Shown: positions 47,801 to 59,169, counted from the first letter of the stretch. The stretch: 64,000 nt of DNA from Nectonema munidae (GCA_030549495.1 JAUIRK010000896.1:1099501-1163500), one strand, 5' to 3'. Numbers and translations are program-made. Notes: a model not told the origin generated them from the sequence alone.

Positions 47801-48607
47801 TAGTGCTGCTTTATCGATGTAAGTGGGAGAGGAGAGGGATGTTAATGTAGGGAGTAAGTTGTTGAGAATGTTGAGATATGTAAGCCAGTGAGTGGTGTTC
47901 TTTTTTATAATGTTGTTAAAGTTTTTGATGGTTGTAGTGTTTATGTGAAGTTGAAATGTTATGAAGGCGTGATCTGAAGCTGATGGGATGTCTGAGATTG
48001 ACCAATTAAATATTAGATTGAGAGTATTTGAAGTGGTTATTGTGAGGTTAATGTGAGAGGTGTATTGTTCGTTGTTACAAGAGCGTTGGTATGTAGGGTT
48101 TTTAGATTTGTCAGCGAGATATAGGTTGTTCGAACATAAGAAATTGATGACTTGTTGTCCTCGTGGGTTTTCTTTGTGGTCCCAGATGTGTGATCGAGCG
48201 TTGCAATCAGTTGAGATAATTAAATAATATGTAGACGGGAGTGTGGATGTTGCAAGTGTTAGTGATTGGGAGAAATCAGAGGGGATGGCTATTGGGTGTG
48301 AGGTAGGAGAGTAAAGAGTTGCGAAAAGAAGAGGGTGGGGTTTGGTGTGAACAAGAACAAAGTAAAAATTGTTGGAAGAGAATCGTGGTAATGGTGTGTG
48401 GTGAACGGTTGATTTTATGTAGATGCATGCTGAATAACAGGATAAAGGTGACGTGTGATATAGTAAATAATTTGGTATAATAGAAGAGAGGTTTGGATAT
48501 GGTTCGTTAATAGATATTACATCAAAAAAGTTTGAAATTAGAATGTTATAAAGGTTTGTCCAAGCGGCATTAGAGTGATTGAGGTTAATGTGGAGAAAAT
48601 TTAGCAT
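44871..48607 (-). pseudogene. LINE B ORF2: AP endonuclease, reverse transcriptase, RNase H, Cys/His end
   Basis: It nicks target DNA and copies the element's RNA into it. Domains in order: AP endonuclease (MLNFLHINLNHS, ISINEPY, TDCNARSHIWDH, SASDHAFI; residues ~1-230), RT (FLDINNAFNSAWH, TPQGGCLSDILW, FSDDILF), RNase H (RIFTDASKKS, ECEIFSLLHAC, FYTDAQNI, WCPAHLN) and a cysteine-rich end (HCPCKAYLF, CRFGCDTIETPYHLIF, C...H). The copy has one in-frame TAG at 47,086-47,084, where family A has TGG (Trp of WRPI), and one frameshift near 45,660. No other break was noticed. The RT catalytic motif is FSDD, an unusual variant. Confidence 0.9.
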
Positions 48608-48658
48608 AGGAATTTGATTATTAGAAGGTTATGTTGATTTTGGATGTGTTGTGTGTGT

Positions 48659-49661
48659 TTAATTTGGAATTTGCAATGTTTGGTGATTGTGACAATTAAA
48701 GCATGAGAGTTTTGTGGAATCATTTTTGAAGATGCATTCCGATATAGAGTGGCCTCGATTTCCGCAGTGATCGCAATTTGGTGATGCAGCTTTGCATTTG
48801 TTCGTTGAGTGATTGTGTTTTAGACAATTCTGGCATTGGCGATGTAATGGTTTTGCTAAGGTTAGAGTGAGAATGTGATGGTCAACAAAGAGTATAGGAG
48901 ATTTAAGTAGATGTTTAAAAATGTTAGGGTTGCTAGGTTCTAATATAGCACTATAAGAGAAGGTTCCTGTGTTACCGGCTTGGCGTACTGTATTAAGGGT
49001 GCCAATATTTTTTAGGTTTAAGTTTTCGTTAGCAATGGTTTCGGAGAGAGAATAAAGTGGTGTGGTTATAGGTATGCTTCTAAGTAGGAAACGGGGTTTG
49101 AGGATCGGTAAATCTTCGGATTTAATGCCGTTATTGTGGAGAGTTTGATGTGCTAGTGCTTTTTCTTCAGGTTTAGAGAATTGGAAATAAATAGTGCCAC
49201 TATTTGAAGACCGTGTATTAGAGATGGTAAGTTTGTTTTTATTGGTTTCTAAGTTTTTGACTATTTTTTGTCGGAAGGCAGCTTTCTCGGCTTTAGAGTC
49301 AGAGGGAGTAGGGGGCTATTTTTAGAGTAAGCTCACTATTTAGAGATGACTTAGATTTAGGTGGAAAGGGTTTTTGTCTATCCTGAATGTTGTTGGATAA
49401 GCTAGGTATGGTTATGGATGAGACTTGTGCGTATGTAGATAATGAGGGGCAAGGTGGAGTATGTGGGTGGTGAGTATGAGAGAGTTGTTCAATTTTGTTG
49501 GAGTGAGCAAGATTTACTTCATATTTTAGATTATTAAGGAGGGTAAGGTCTTCTGCATTTAGAGAGGAATTTGCTATGAATTCATTGAAGAGATTTGCTA
49601 TTAATTGGGTAGAGGTAAGGTTAGGGGTATCATCGTGACGTGCACGTTTTGGGTTAGACAT
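48659..49661 (-). pseudogene. LINE B ORF1 (gag-like, zinc knuckles)
   Basis: ORF1 proteins of this group bind the element's RNA and act as chaperones. It starts MSNPKRARHD, with an LFNEF motif also present in family A. The last part has zinc knuckles CX2CX4HX4C: CQNCLKHNHSTNKC and CDHCGNRGHSISEC, then a partial third (CFNCHNH). One frameshift near 49,310 breaks the frame (first part 120 residues to 49,299); downstream of it the other frame is open to the stop TAA at 48,661-48,659. ORF2 begins 51 bases later. Confidence 0.88.
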
Positions 49662-49825
49662 GTGAAATAAGTGTGAGAGAGTGATATGGTATAAAGATAA
49701 AAATTTTAACTCTAATTAGTAAAGGTATAATTAATAAGAGGTCCTGTTTGTAGATATTTCTCTAGGAGTAAATAATATTCGCCATTTTTAAAGATTTTTT
49801 AATTTAAATAATTATACTAATATGT

Positions 49826-49989
49826 AATGATAAGCCTCAATGGTTGTTAGGGTGTACCTCACACCTTAACAGTTGAATGTCAGGGGTTCGATCCCCAAGG
49901 CTCTCAACTCTAAAAACAAATTCACAAAAACTGTGATTAACCATCTTAAGCATAATGCGAGCATATAGCCTTACGGCTCAAAGTGCTTT
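49826..49989 (+). repeat. SINE1 copy 2, 5' part (split by LINE C)
   Basis: tRNA-like head CCTCAATGGTTGTTAGGGTG and B box CAGGGGTTCGATCCCC, then body GCGAGCATATAGCCTTACGG and AAAGTGCTTT, where it stops abruptly. The missing end is at 54,631-54,657. CTAATATGT lies just before it (49,817-49,825) and just after the distal part (54,658-54,666). Confidence 0.88.
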
Positions 49990-50150
49990 TTTTTCAAATT
50001 TGAACACCCTGAACAGTATTGACTTAAAAATGGCGAAGCTTGTCTGAAACTTGTAAACAATTTTATATTCACTTCTTTTTTTTAAAAGTATTTAAACGTT
50101 GTGTATTAATTTTAAATTGTTTTTCATTTTAATAATATTTTACTGTATTA

Positions 50151-51219
50151 TTGCTTATTATGGCAACTAATAACACTGAATGGAAATGTGAGAATTGTAG
50201 TAATTTTTCGAATCAACAAATTAAATGTGATTCATGCATGTGCTGGGTATGTTATAAGTGTCAAAGTTTTGATCAATCTCTATTGAAATCCTTAGATAAA
50301 AATAGTTATAAAGGTCTAAGATGGCACTGTATCAAATGTTGTACAGAAAACCAACCTAATATACATAAATTATACGAAATGATAAAATCACTTACAAATC
50401 AAATAAGTGAACAAAACAAAGCTATTTGTTGTTAAAAGAAAGTTTCAACATACAGTACAAACCTCTAAATAAACCCACATACTCTCAAATCGCTAGTAAA
50501 GAAGTACCTAAAAAAGATAAAGTAATATATCTCAGCTCAAGTAATTTGAATGTTGAAGAAGTTAAGCAAAAGTCAGCAGCAATTCTCAACAATGTTAAAA
50601 TAATATCAAACAAATTAAGATTAAGCTTTCCCGATAAACATAGCTTAGAAAAAGCAGAGAAACTACTCTGCAAAAATGAAGATATAAAGATAAAAAAAAT
50701 TAAGACTTTATTACCAAAAATTTCCTTTATTGTATCGAAAAATATATCTGACAAGTCAATAACTGACCTTATACTTGAAAAAACGAAGAAATTAATACAA
50801 TGGTTGAAAATGGAAAAACGCTAAATCTTTTATTCACGAAAAGCATATCAAATAACAGTAAAATGGTAGTATTAAAAATGTCTCCTGAAATAATGTCATT
50901 TATAAAGAAAAATAATCTTTCCTTTTATTTTATGCTTGAAGTCAAAAGAGCCAAACCTTTTTTCTCCCATTTACAGTGTGGAAAATGTTTGATGTTTGGT
51001 CATACCACATCGAATTGTCTAAACTCAGCCATATGTAGATATTGTTCTTCCTCACATGAATCGTTTACTTGCCCTTTGAAAAATGAATTATCTGAACACA
51101 AATGCCATACCTGCCAAAAATATAATGAGAAAACGACGAATCATTCTGCTATGAGTTTCACTTGCCCATATATACTGAGAGAGATAGATTATGTTAAAAG
51201 TATAATTGCCTATGAATAA
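50151..51219 (+). pseudogene. LINE C ORF1 (PHD-type finger and zinc knuckles)
   Basis: It starts MATNNTEWKCENCSNF. The N-terminal 65 residues form a PHD-like finger (CENC, CDSCMCWVCYKC, WHCIKCC). The C-terminal part has CX2CX4HX4C knuckles (CGKCLMFGHTTSNC, CRYCSSSHESFTC) and CHTCQKY. PHD plus knuckles occur in CR1-group ORF1 proteins. The frame changes near 50,430 and 50,805, giving pieces of 94, 132 and 139 residues. The protein would bind the element's RNA. Confidence 0.82.
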
Positions 51220-54211
51220 TAATGGTAATAATTCTATTTTTCATAATGACAACTTTTCACAAAGTGCTAATCTTTTTTATAATAAGGACTTTTTGGATTC
51301 TTTGTTTTTATGTGAATGCTTTTCTCATTTTAACTTGAACCTCCTAACACCTTGTAGTTTCAGTGATCTTACAGTACCCTTAAATCTTAAGGATTTGAAT
51401 ATTATCAGCCTTAACATTCAATCACTAAAAGCTAAGTTTGAAATGTTGGAATGTTTTGTTTCAGAGTTTAACTCTATTAATGTTTTACCTATACATGTAC
51501 TCTGTCTGCAAGAAGTTTGGTTGAAAGATGGTTCCCACAATCTATTTGATATTCGAAATTATACTTTTTTTTCGTACCTTCTAGAATAAGTTCACATGCA
51601 GGCCTAGGGTTCTATATACATAAATCTATCAAGTACAGCACCCATTGCATAAATATTGATAGTGATTTCTTTGAAGTTTTCACTATCAGTATCTCACTTA
51701 AGGGATCTAGATTTTTATATATTAACAATATATATCGTAAACCTTCCTCGACTGCTAGTGATATTGAAATGTTCCTTTTCCAATTTGAATTTTTCCTATC
51801 TAATCTTGAATGGAATATTGATTCATGTGTTTTTCTAGGAGACTTTAATTTCGATCTCTTTCGGCTAAAGAGATCTTCTTATGTGCAATCTTTTTAAATG
51901 TTTTTTCAACTCACAATTGCATGCCTCTAATTTCCAAAGTAATTCGTCCTGCCTTTGAAACTCTTCTAGATAATTTTTTTATCTCAAATTCTATAGATAG
52001 TTTTTCAGCTTTCAATTTGTTTTATTATATTTCCGATCATATTCCAATACTAGTTACACTGTCGGTTTCTCCTTTAATTAAGAATTTTTATATCAAAAAA
52101 AGATTCTTTGTTAGTAAATATATTGAGAATGTTAATTTGTTTGATTGGTCTCACTATCTTCATGATGTATGTGATTCCCCTAATATCTTTTTTTCAAAGA
52201 TAAACAACAAACTAGTTGAATTTGTTAATTGTAGTACATCTGTGTTTGAATTTAAAAGAAACTCCAGGTCATATTACAAAACTCCAATAAAATCATGGAT
52301 TAATCTTGAGGTTCTTAACTTAATTAAAGAAAGGAATAGAATTTTTTATAGAATGAAAAAAATGAATTCTTCTGAATTGAAGTTAAAGTTTATTACCCTG
52401 CGAAATAAAATAAAGTATATGTGCACAAAGCTCAAAAACGAATTTTTACATAATATGATGCTTAATCAGAAGGATCCTAAAAATTTATGGCTTGGTATTA
52501 AAAAATGTCTATCAAATGCACAGCATTCATCTATTAGTTTAAGAATCAATAACGATATTGTAAATGACATCAAAGTTTTGTGTTCTCTTTTCAGCAATCA
52601 TTTCAATAGTATTGAATCGGTTACTGATGAAGGAGAAAACTTTTCTAAGTATTTTGAATTAGCAAACTCATCATTTCAGTTTGAAAACATTTCTTGCAAT
52701 GATGTTATTCTTGCCATTAAAGATTGCGATAAAAGCAGCACGAAAGATGCGTACGGTCTCAATTTTTCTCATATTAAAGTTGTATTACACACACTTATTG
52801 ATTATCTGACACTAGGTTACAATGCGTGCATAAAACATTCTATATTTCCGTCTGATTTTAAATTAAATGCTGTACATCCTGTTCATAAGGGCGGTGATAA
52901 GTGTGATATTTCTAATTATAGACCAATTTCAATAGTACCTGTATTTTCAAAATACTAGAAAAACTACTCTTTGATCAATTGTATTCTTACTTTGTCAATC
53001 ATGATATCTTTTTCAAGTATCAGTTTGGTTTTAGAAAAAGTCATAGCACACAGGATTTACTTACTTGTTTTTTAGATGACATAATATGCAATTTAGAATC
53101 CAAAAAGGGCACTCTTTCTCTTTTTTTAGATTTTTCAAAAGCATTTGAAAGAGTTCCTCATTTCACTTTAGTGCGCAAGTTGTCCTGCTATGGTATAAAT
53201 GGTAAGTCGTTGTCTTTAATTAAGTCCTATCTTTCAAACCGTCTTCATAAAGTTTTGCTCAGTGATTCTGAATCTAATATAAAAAGTCTTTAAAATGTTG
53301 GAATACCACAAGGATAAATTCTTGGTCCCTTATTTTTTTTATAGTTTTTATTAATGATATTTATAGATCTAATGATAATCTAAAGTTTTTTTGTTATGCT
53401 GACGACATAACAATTAATATACCGTTTTCTTTATTTAGTCCATCAATAAATATGAATCATATCAATTATGAGATTGATAAAGTTTTGGAATGGTGTAGCA
53501 GCAATTCTATGTTTATAAATATGAGAAAGTCAAAGGCTATGGCTTTTGGTAACAACTCACTGTCTATAGACTCTGAAAATTTCAAGTTTGAGCTTGTTGA
53601 ATCATTTAAACTACTAGGAGTCATCATAAATAATAAGCTTAACTGGAAACAGCATATCTCCTATGTTAATAGTGGCATCTGCCGTAATATCGGAATAATA
53701 AAACATTTTAAAAATAAATTTCCCCATAAAATAAAACTTCTCTTATATAATTCTTTTGTCCCTTGGTCCTTTAATTAGTTCTCAGAAAAAAGCTATAAGA
53801 TATATTTGTAATACTAGTTATTTATGTCATACGAGTCAATTATTTTTTTCATGCAATATCCTTAAAATAGCTGATTTATATACATACAACATTTCATTGT
53901 TTGTTTATAAAATAATTAATAGGCTCTCACCATCTATCTTCGATAACTTTTTGTCTTTTAATTACCAAAACTATACATATAACCTACGTGATAAAAATAA
54001 AACTACCCTACCCTTTTATAGTAGGGAAATTTTCAAACAGTCTTTGAAGTATAAAATATGTTTTACCTATAACAATTTTTTGTTTTCTTTTTCCTTTTTT
54101 TCTCATAATATTGGTACTTTTAAAAAGAAACTCAAAAACTTATTTATTCAAGAATACGATACTACTTGTAATTATTTCAACTGTTATGTTTGCTCGTTTA
54201 TAAGTAATTGA
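51206..54211 (+). pseudogene. LINE C ORF2: AP endonuclease and reverse transcriptase
   Basis: Endonuclease: LNIISLNIQSLKAKFEMLE, LCLQEVWL, FLGDFNFDLF and SDHIPILV (51,390-52,070). RT: NYRPISIVPVFSK (52,910), FLDFSKAFERVPHFTLV (53,125), GIPQG near 53,300 and FFCYADDITI near 53,390-53,420. A C-terminal domain without RNase H follows to 54,211 (NLRDK, KQSLKYK, CNYFNCYVC). Breaks include frame changes near 51,575, 51,895, 52,955, 53,290-53,340 and 53,770. ORF2 starts 14 bases before ORF1 ends. Confidence 0.85.
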
Positions 54212-54630
54212 CTGAAATACTTAATTGTCTTTTTTTTACATTTTTTAAATTTGTAAATTTGTATAATTTTGTATTTTTTGTTCGAATGTTTTAATTGTAC
54301 TTAATACCAATATTCATATACAAATATGTTAGTATTTTAACATGATATTCCATATTTTTGTTAAATTTCAACTCATGTTTGATTCAACTGAAATCTTATT
54401 CCTTGAAATTACTTTTTCCAACCAAAGAGAGGCTTACCACTGGGTTGTTCTTCACAGCGGCTCCGGCCTTTTGAATATCCCGCAAAAACAAAAGAAAAGA
54501 ACTTTTCTACTTGGTGCTTGGTATTACTTTATTATGTATTTATCAATGTCAGTGTTGATGATTTCACTTCAATTTGTTTTTTTCTTTAATTTAATTCTTT
54601 CTTTTTTTGCAAATAAATATTTTTCTTCTT

Positions 54631-54657
54631 CTTTGATATCTCTAACCAACCAACCAA
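54631..54657 (+). repeat. SINE1 copy 2, 3' tail
   Basis: CTTTGATATCTCTAACCAAC plus further AACC units, matching the tail of SINE1 copy 3 (CTTTGATATCTCCAACCAAC). It is followed by the target duplication CTAATATGT at 54,658-54,666. Confidence 0.85.
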
Positions 54658-54826
54658 CTAATATGTGTGGCCTGGCAAGAAAAAGGGTGATATAAAAATA
54701 TATAACAATACACTATTACCAGCGCTCGTTCAAACTTAATTATCTGTATATCTTTTTATTTTAAGCATTTATTTAATATTATTTTTAATTTCAAGTTCTT
54801 ATTTGTAAATAAAGAACATATTTGTT

Positions 54827-54855
54827 TATATTTGGGTGTATTTGGGTAAAAAGTC
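54827..54855 (-). repeat. 29-bp inverted repeat, right copy
   Basis: Perfect reverse complement of 44,619-44,647. Confidence 0.9.
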
Positions 54856-54899
54856 CTACCGCTTGAAAATGTATAAAGTTGAAGTTTGAGAAAATTGTA

Positions 54900-55930
54900 A
54901 TGATTTGGAATGCAAATTTATTAAGAGTGAGGGGCTTTGGAGAAATTAGTTAGTTTTTGAGGGAGTTTGAAGAACCTCTTTTTTAGAGTTAGTTGTTAAG
55001 GGAGTTTAAAGCTGGATTTTTGAGGTGGTAGTTAAAGGATGATTGATTGAGCAAAGGTAGTAGGTGGGGGTTAAACATTATATAGGTCTTAAATAAAGGA
55101 AAATAATGTAGTTATTTTTGTAGATTTTCTTTTTATTGGTTTTTTTTAAGTTGTTGTGGTTTGAGAAGTCTCTGTGTTCGGAGATTGTAAGTTTAATTCT
55201 ATGAAGATAATGAGAGAGTTTAGAGCATTGAGGAAGTTCGGATATGAAAGTAGTTCTTAGAAATTAGGTGGTGGGCGATTGAAAGTTTTGACGGATAGTG
55301 AAAGAAGTGAAGTTCTTGGGGGTTTGTAGTGGGAGCAGGAAAGTAGAAGATAATGACGTATTTCGTGTAGATTGCAGTTGAATCTACAAACATTGCTTGG
55401 TGATTTTTTGATGCGGTAGAAATAGGAGTTGCAGGAGCAGTGTCCGAATACCTATCTGATTAGCAGTCGTGGTTGGAAGAATTTCATTTTTTACCAAACA
55501 TCCAGAATTCGGTTTGGGTTGTTTATAGGTTGAAAAAAATGTAGGAGGAGGATTGGATGAATTCTTGTCTAAGGTATTGAATGTTAGATCTAAGTAGAGG
55601 GGTATAGGCTTCTAGTGAAAATGAGGTAACAGGGATGTAAGGAGTATTTGGAGGTACATTTTTAGCTAGCTTATCTACATAAGTGTTTTGTAGAGATAAT
55701 TTGAAAGGTCATGGTCGTTTAGGTGTGACGGGAGAGGTGTTCGTGTGGATAGTTGTCTATGGGTTTGTTTTCCATAGTTGTGTGAAGTTAGAAAAAAAAC
55801 AAGATAAAAAAAAGGTAAACAGAGATAAAGGAAAGCGAGAAATTTTTATATATGGCAGGTGTTGTTATTAGAAAGGTCTATGTATGTGGGTTAGATATCT
55901 CTGTTATGTATAAGAAAATATTATATTAAA
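54900..55930 (-). mobile_element. LINE D fragment (RNase H end and 3' part, family A/B relative)
   Basis: Minus-strand translations give KLSLQNTYVDKLAKNVPP (end of RNase H) near 55,660-55,710 and GHCSCNSYFYRIKKSPSNVC then CRFNCNLHEIRHYLLL near 55,350-55,440, matching the HCPCNTYF and CRFSC region of families A and B. Several frame changes. It differs from both, so it is a third subfamily. The expected stem and tetranucleotide tail is not visible. Confidence 0.75.
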
Positions 55931-56013
55931 AGAAAAATAATATTTCGACATTAGCAGCTATTGAAAATTTTAGATTGAATTTTGATTAAATTCCCTTTAT
56001 TTATGATATATAG

Positions 56014-56145
56014 GTGTTGGTTGGTTGGAGATATCAAAGCACTTTCAGCCGTAAGGCTATATGCTCGCATTATGCACCCTGATCTTCGAATCCCTGACCT
56101 TCAACTGTTAAACTGATAGGTACACCCTAACAACAATTGAGGCTC
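56014..56145 (-). repeat. SINE1 copy 3, complete, with target duplication
   Basis: In its own sense: GAGCCTCAATTGTTGTTAGG head, B-box region TCAGGGATTCGAAGATC, body GCGAGCATATAGCCTTACGG, tail CTTTGATATCTCCAACCAAC. GATATATAG (56,005-56,013) and GATATTTAG (56,146-56,154) flank it, 8 of 9 identical. Confidence 0.9.
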
Positions 56146-56339
56146 GATATTTAGATGTATATAATGTTATATATAAATGAGAAAAAAATTATATTAATGA
56201 AAAATTGATTTAAAAATTAAAAACAAACAATAATTCCTTCATCTTTTCTTCCAAGCTTTCTAAACACTTTCCAGCTGTAGCTGATATGCTTGGAAGTCTG
56301 CTGGAATTTAGTCTTCAAAGTGTAAGTTTAGTCTTTGTG

Positions 56340-59134
56340 GGTCTTTCTGAAATAGAAAGGAAAATTTGGAAGATTTTCATGGCTGTAGACACTAGACTGT
56401 TTTGTAGAATGTATGGGTTAGTGATGATAATGGCTTATTGTTATTGGATATTTGCGGGAGGATTGAGTATTTGGTTTGCAGAGAATATTGGTTCGATTGT
56501 GGTTATGAGAAGAGAGAGATGTTTGATGAGTAATGGGTGTTGTAGAAGATCATGTAGAGAGGATCGAATATCTTTAAAAAAGTAGCGGCCTTTTTCAAGG
56601 AGTTGGTGTCGGTGAGAATGAAAAATTGGACAATAAAGGAGAATATGTATAGGTGTTTCAATGTACGAAGAGCTAAAACGACAGAAAGGGTTTGAGTGAA
56701 GTTTGAATTTGAAGAAGTATGCATTACAAGGCCAATGGAATGAGAGCCAGCGAATGATGTTCCGAGGGAGTGAGTGAAAGTGTTTGTTTAAAATGAGTTG
56801 TGATTATGGCATAGATGTTGGAGGTGATGTGATGGTTGAGTCAATAGATTGTTGCCACTGCAGTAGTGTAGAGTTAATTATAGTGTTTGTAAATGTGGAG
56901 ATGGGTAGAGAAAATAGGGGTAGGATCTGTGAATCGGAGATTTTTGATTTTGGAACGTAATCGACAAGGTAGTTTTCGAAACAGCTGGAATGAGCTGGGC
57001 ACCAGACGATTTTTAATTCAAAGTGATTAGATAGGTGAATAAGTTTGCTTGCTAAACTATAAGTTAAGTGTGAGATTTTGTTTTCAAGTTTTAGGTCATT
57101 TATTAAATTTTGCGAGTCTGTGAAAAAGTGATATATTTAAAGGAGGTAGAAAAGGAAGTTAGGTTATTAAGGAGTATGTTGCAGCATAGTAATAATGCGT
57201 GAATTTCTGTTTCGTGTGCAGTGATTTCTGGATATAGGTTTGTGTGTTTGATAAGAAATGGGTTTTTTGTGTTTTGTAGGAAGAATGCGCATGCAGCTGA
57301 AGAGCAGTGTTGTGATTTGGAACCGTCAGTGAACATTGAAAGCGAACTGATTGTATTTGTTGTACATTGGTGAGCTATAGAGTTTAGGGCAAGATATCTA
57401 TGGTGACAGATGTTATTGGTGTAAGGAGGAGACGAAGAAGGGTGGATGAGCTCGATTTGGTGATTTAATGGTAGCACTTGATAAGATGTTTTGTTAGGAG
57501 CAAACTGAATTAATAAGGAATTGTAGTACTGCCGTGATTGGGATTTTTGGGTTGTGTATAGGTTGGTGAAAGGATGTAGTGGGGGTGTAGAGCAGAAAGT
57601 CATTAGGTAATATTTAAGGAGCGTTTTCTTTAGATTGAGATGGAGAGTTACCGTGTTAGTGAATAATTCAAGTTTTGTTGTTGGTGTAGTGTGATAGGCA
57701 TTGGTGATAGAAAGTAGATACATCAAGATTAATTAGCTCAGTCTTAAGTAACTGTTGAATAATTAAAGTGTGTGGGAATATATAATATGGTATGCTTTGC
57801 GAATGTGTTTCATGGATATGTAGTCGTAGCTACATGCTGGTTTGGGTTTAAATGAGTTTATGGCGTTGTTGAGATTCTGTAATGGTGATTCGTGGAAAAT
57901 CAAAGGTGTTTGGTATTACATAAATATGATTAAGTTTTTAGTCTTATGATGGAATTGTGAATGTTGTCGGTTACTAGTGAATTGAATGGAAAAAGTGAAG
58001 TAAGAAAGGAGGGGTTAAAGTGTGTTGTTTCAGTGTTGTTTGCTGGAAGTATATGGGGAGGTAAGGGAGATGAGGATTTTTTATTTGTGATTTTATGAAT
58101 AGTGCTTCAGGGGTTGAACGGAGTTTGACTGGTGAATCTTTTCCAGGCTTGTTTTTTAGCTTTATTGATTTCTTTTTTGTACGAGTTTTTTAGTTGGAAG
58201 TGATGTTGAATGTTATCATGAGTGTTTATTTTTCTTATAAGTTTTGATGAACGTTTGAGTTGGTGTTTTATGTTGTTCAGGTGGGAGTTCCAGAAATAGG
58301 CGTTTTGGGAATAGGTTGTTTGAAGTAGAAGTGAGAATCGAAGTTGAAATTGTTTTGTTGAAATATATGGCTGATTTCTCTAGTTCTGATTATCTCGTTT
58401 GTTTTTCATTTTGGTATTAGATAGTTTTGATTGTAGGGTTTTTAGGAAAGCTTGGATCTTTTTATGTACATTAAGATTGTCTTGGAAAGATATAAACGAG
58501 TGGTCTGAATTTGAGGGTGTGTCATAAATCTTCCAATTTTTTATGATTTTAGTGGTTTCATTTGAGGTGATGGTAATGTCATTGTGGGATTGATATATTT
58601 TATCTAGGTGTTTTCGTTGAAAAATTGGCGATGTGTTAGAATCAGCTGTCGTGAGGTTATGGGCAGAAACAAAATTGAGGGTTTGCAAACCATGGAAAAT
58701 TTGTTTTGTATCCCATAAATATCAGCGGGTATTGAGGTCTGTAGAAATAATGAGGAAAAAACTTTTGTTAATGTGGTTTTTTATTTGGGTCAATACGTTA
58801 TCAAAACGATCAGGAATGGGATGTAAAAAAGAGGGTTGTGAATAAAGAGAAAAAAGATTAGTGGCGTATTAGTGAAGTGGATAAGAGTGAAGATGTAGAT
58901 AGAGTTAGAAAATTTGTATAATGGTGTATTGAGAATGGATGTTTTTATTATGAAGCAAGCGAAGTAATCGTCTAAGGGGAGTATGTTTATGAGTTTTTAT
59001 TGGTCAAGCAAGTGAGGCATGCGTGTATATGGTTCGTTGATAGATATTACATCGTATTGTTGAGAAAGAATTATGTTAAGGTTATCCCATGCGGTTTTTG
59101 AATGATTTAAATTGATGTGCAGGAAATTTAACAT
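56340..59134 (-). pseudogene. LINE A copy 2 ORF2 remnant
   Basis: Starts MLNFLHINLNHSKTAWDNL and ISINEPYT, as in family B. The endonuclease part is broken: one 102-residue piece (58,688-58,380) holds the DTPSNSDHSFISF motif. The RT core is deleted. The RNase H part resumes at 57,726-57,103 (MFTDGSKSQHCSS, ETEIHALLL) and, in other frames, continues to the HCPCNTYF-like and CRFSC-like end. Many stops and frame changes. Confidence 0.82.
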
Positions 59135-59169
59135 GTGTAACTATCTATAGTTTTAAGGTGTTGCGCTAG

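Larger units (their letters stand above)
44734..49757 (-). mobile_element. LINE family B, near full length (I-group with RNase H)
   Basis: A 5.0-kb non-LTR retrotransposon with two reading frames. In element sense the 3' end has GCTGGAAAGTGCTTTGAAAT followed by (TACC)4 (GGTAGGTAGG on the plus strand, from 44,734). TTCTCAGGATAAA (44,721-44,733) and TTCTCTAGGAGTAAA (49,758-49,772) flank it and differ by two one-base gaps, a plausible imperfect target duplication that also sets the 5' end. It is related to family A but distinct in sequence. Confidence 0.92.
49990..54630 (+). mobile_element. LINE family C (CR1-like, PHD-finger ORF1), near full length
   Basis: A 4.6-kb non-LTR retrotransposon inserted into the tail of SINE1 copy 2. 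ORF1 and ORF2 overlap slightly. The 3' end lacks RNase H and finishes with AATAAAT and a (CTT)n stretch. Both junctions carry CTTT, so the exact edges may slide by a few bases. The copy has many breaks and appears older than the family A copies. Confidence 0.85.

Noticed and set aside
49833-49910. tRNA gene
   Set aside because: It has A and B boxes but no acceptor-stem pairing, and it shares a long non-tRNA body and tail with the copy at 56.0 kb; it is a SINE head.
44619-54855. A single 10-kb autonomous element with 29-bp terminal repeats
   Set aside because: The interior is accounted for by two LINEs and a SINE with their own ends and duplications; a small host element with later insertions explains it better.
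56286-56585. 99-residue plus-strand open frame as a gene
   Set aside because: It is antisense to the 3' end of LINE A copy 2; its counterpart appears antisense to LINE A copy 1 (5,339-5,545).
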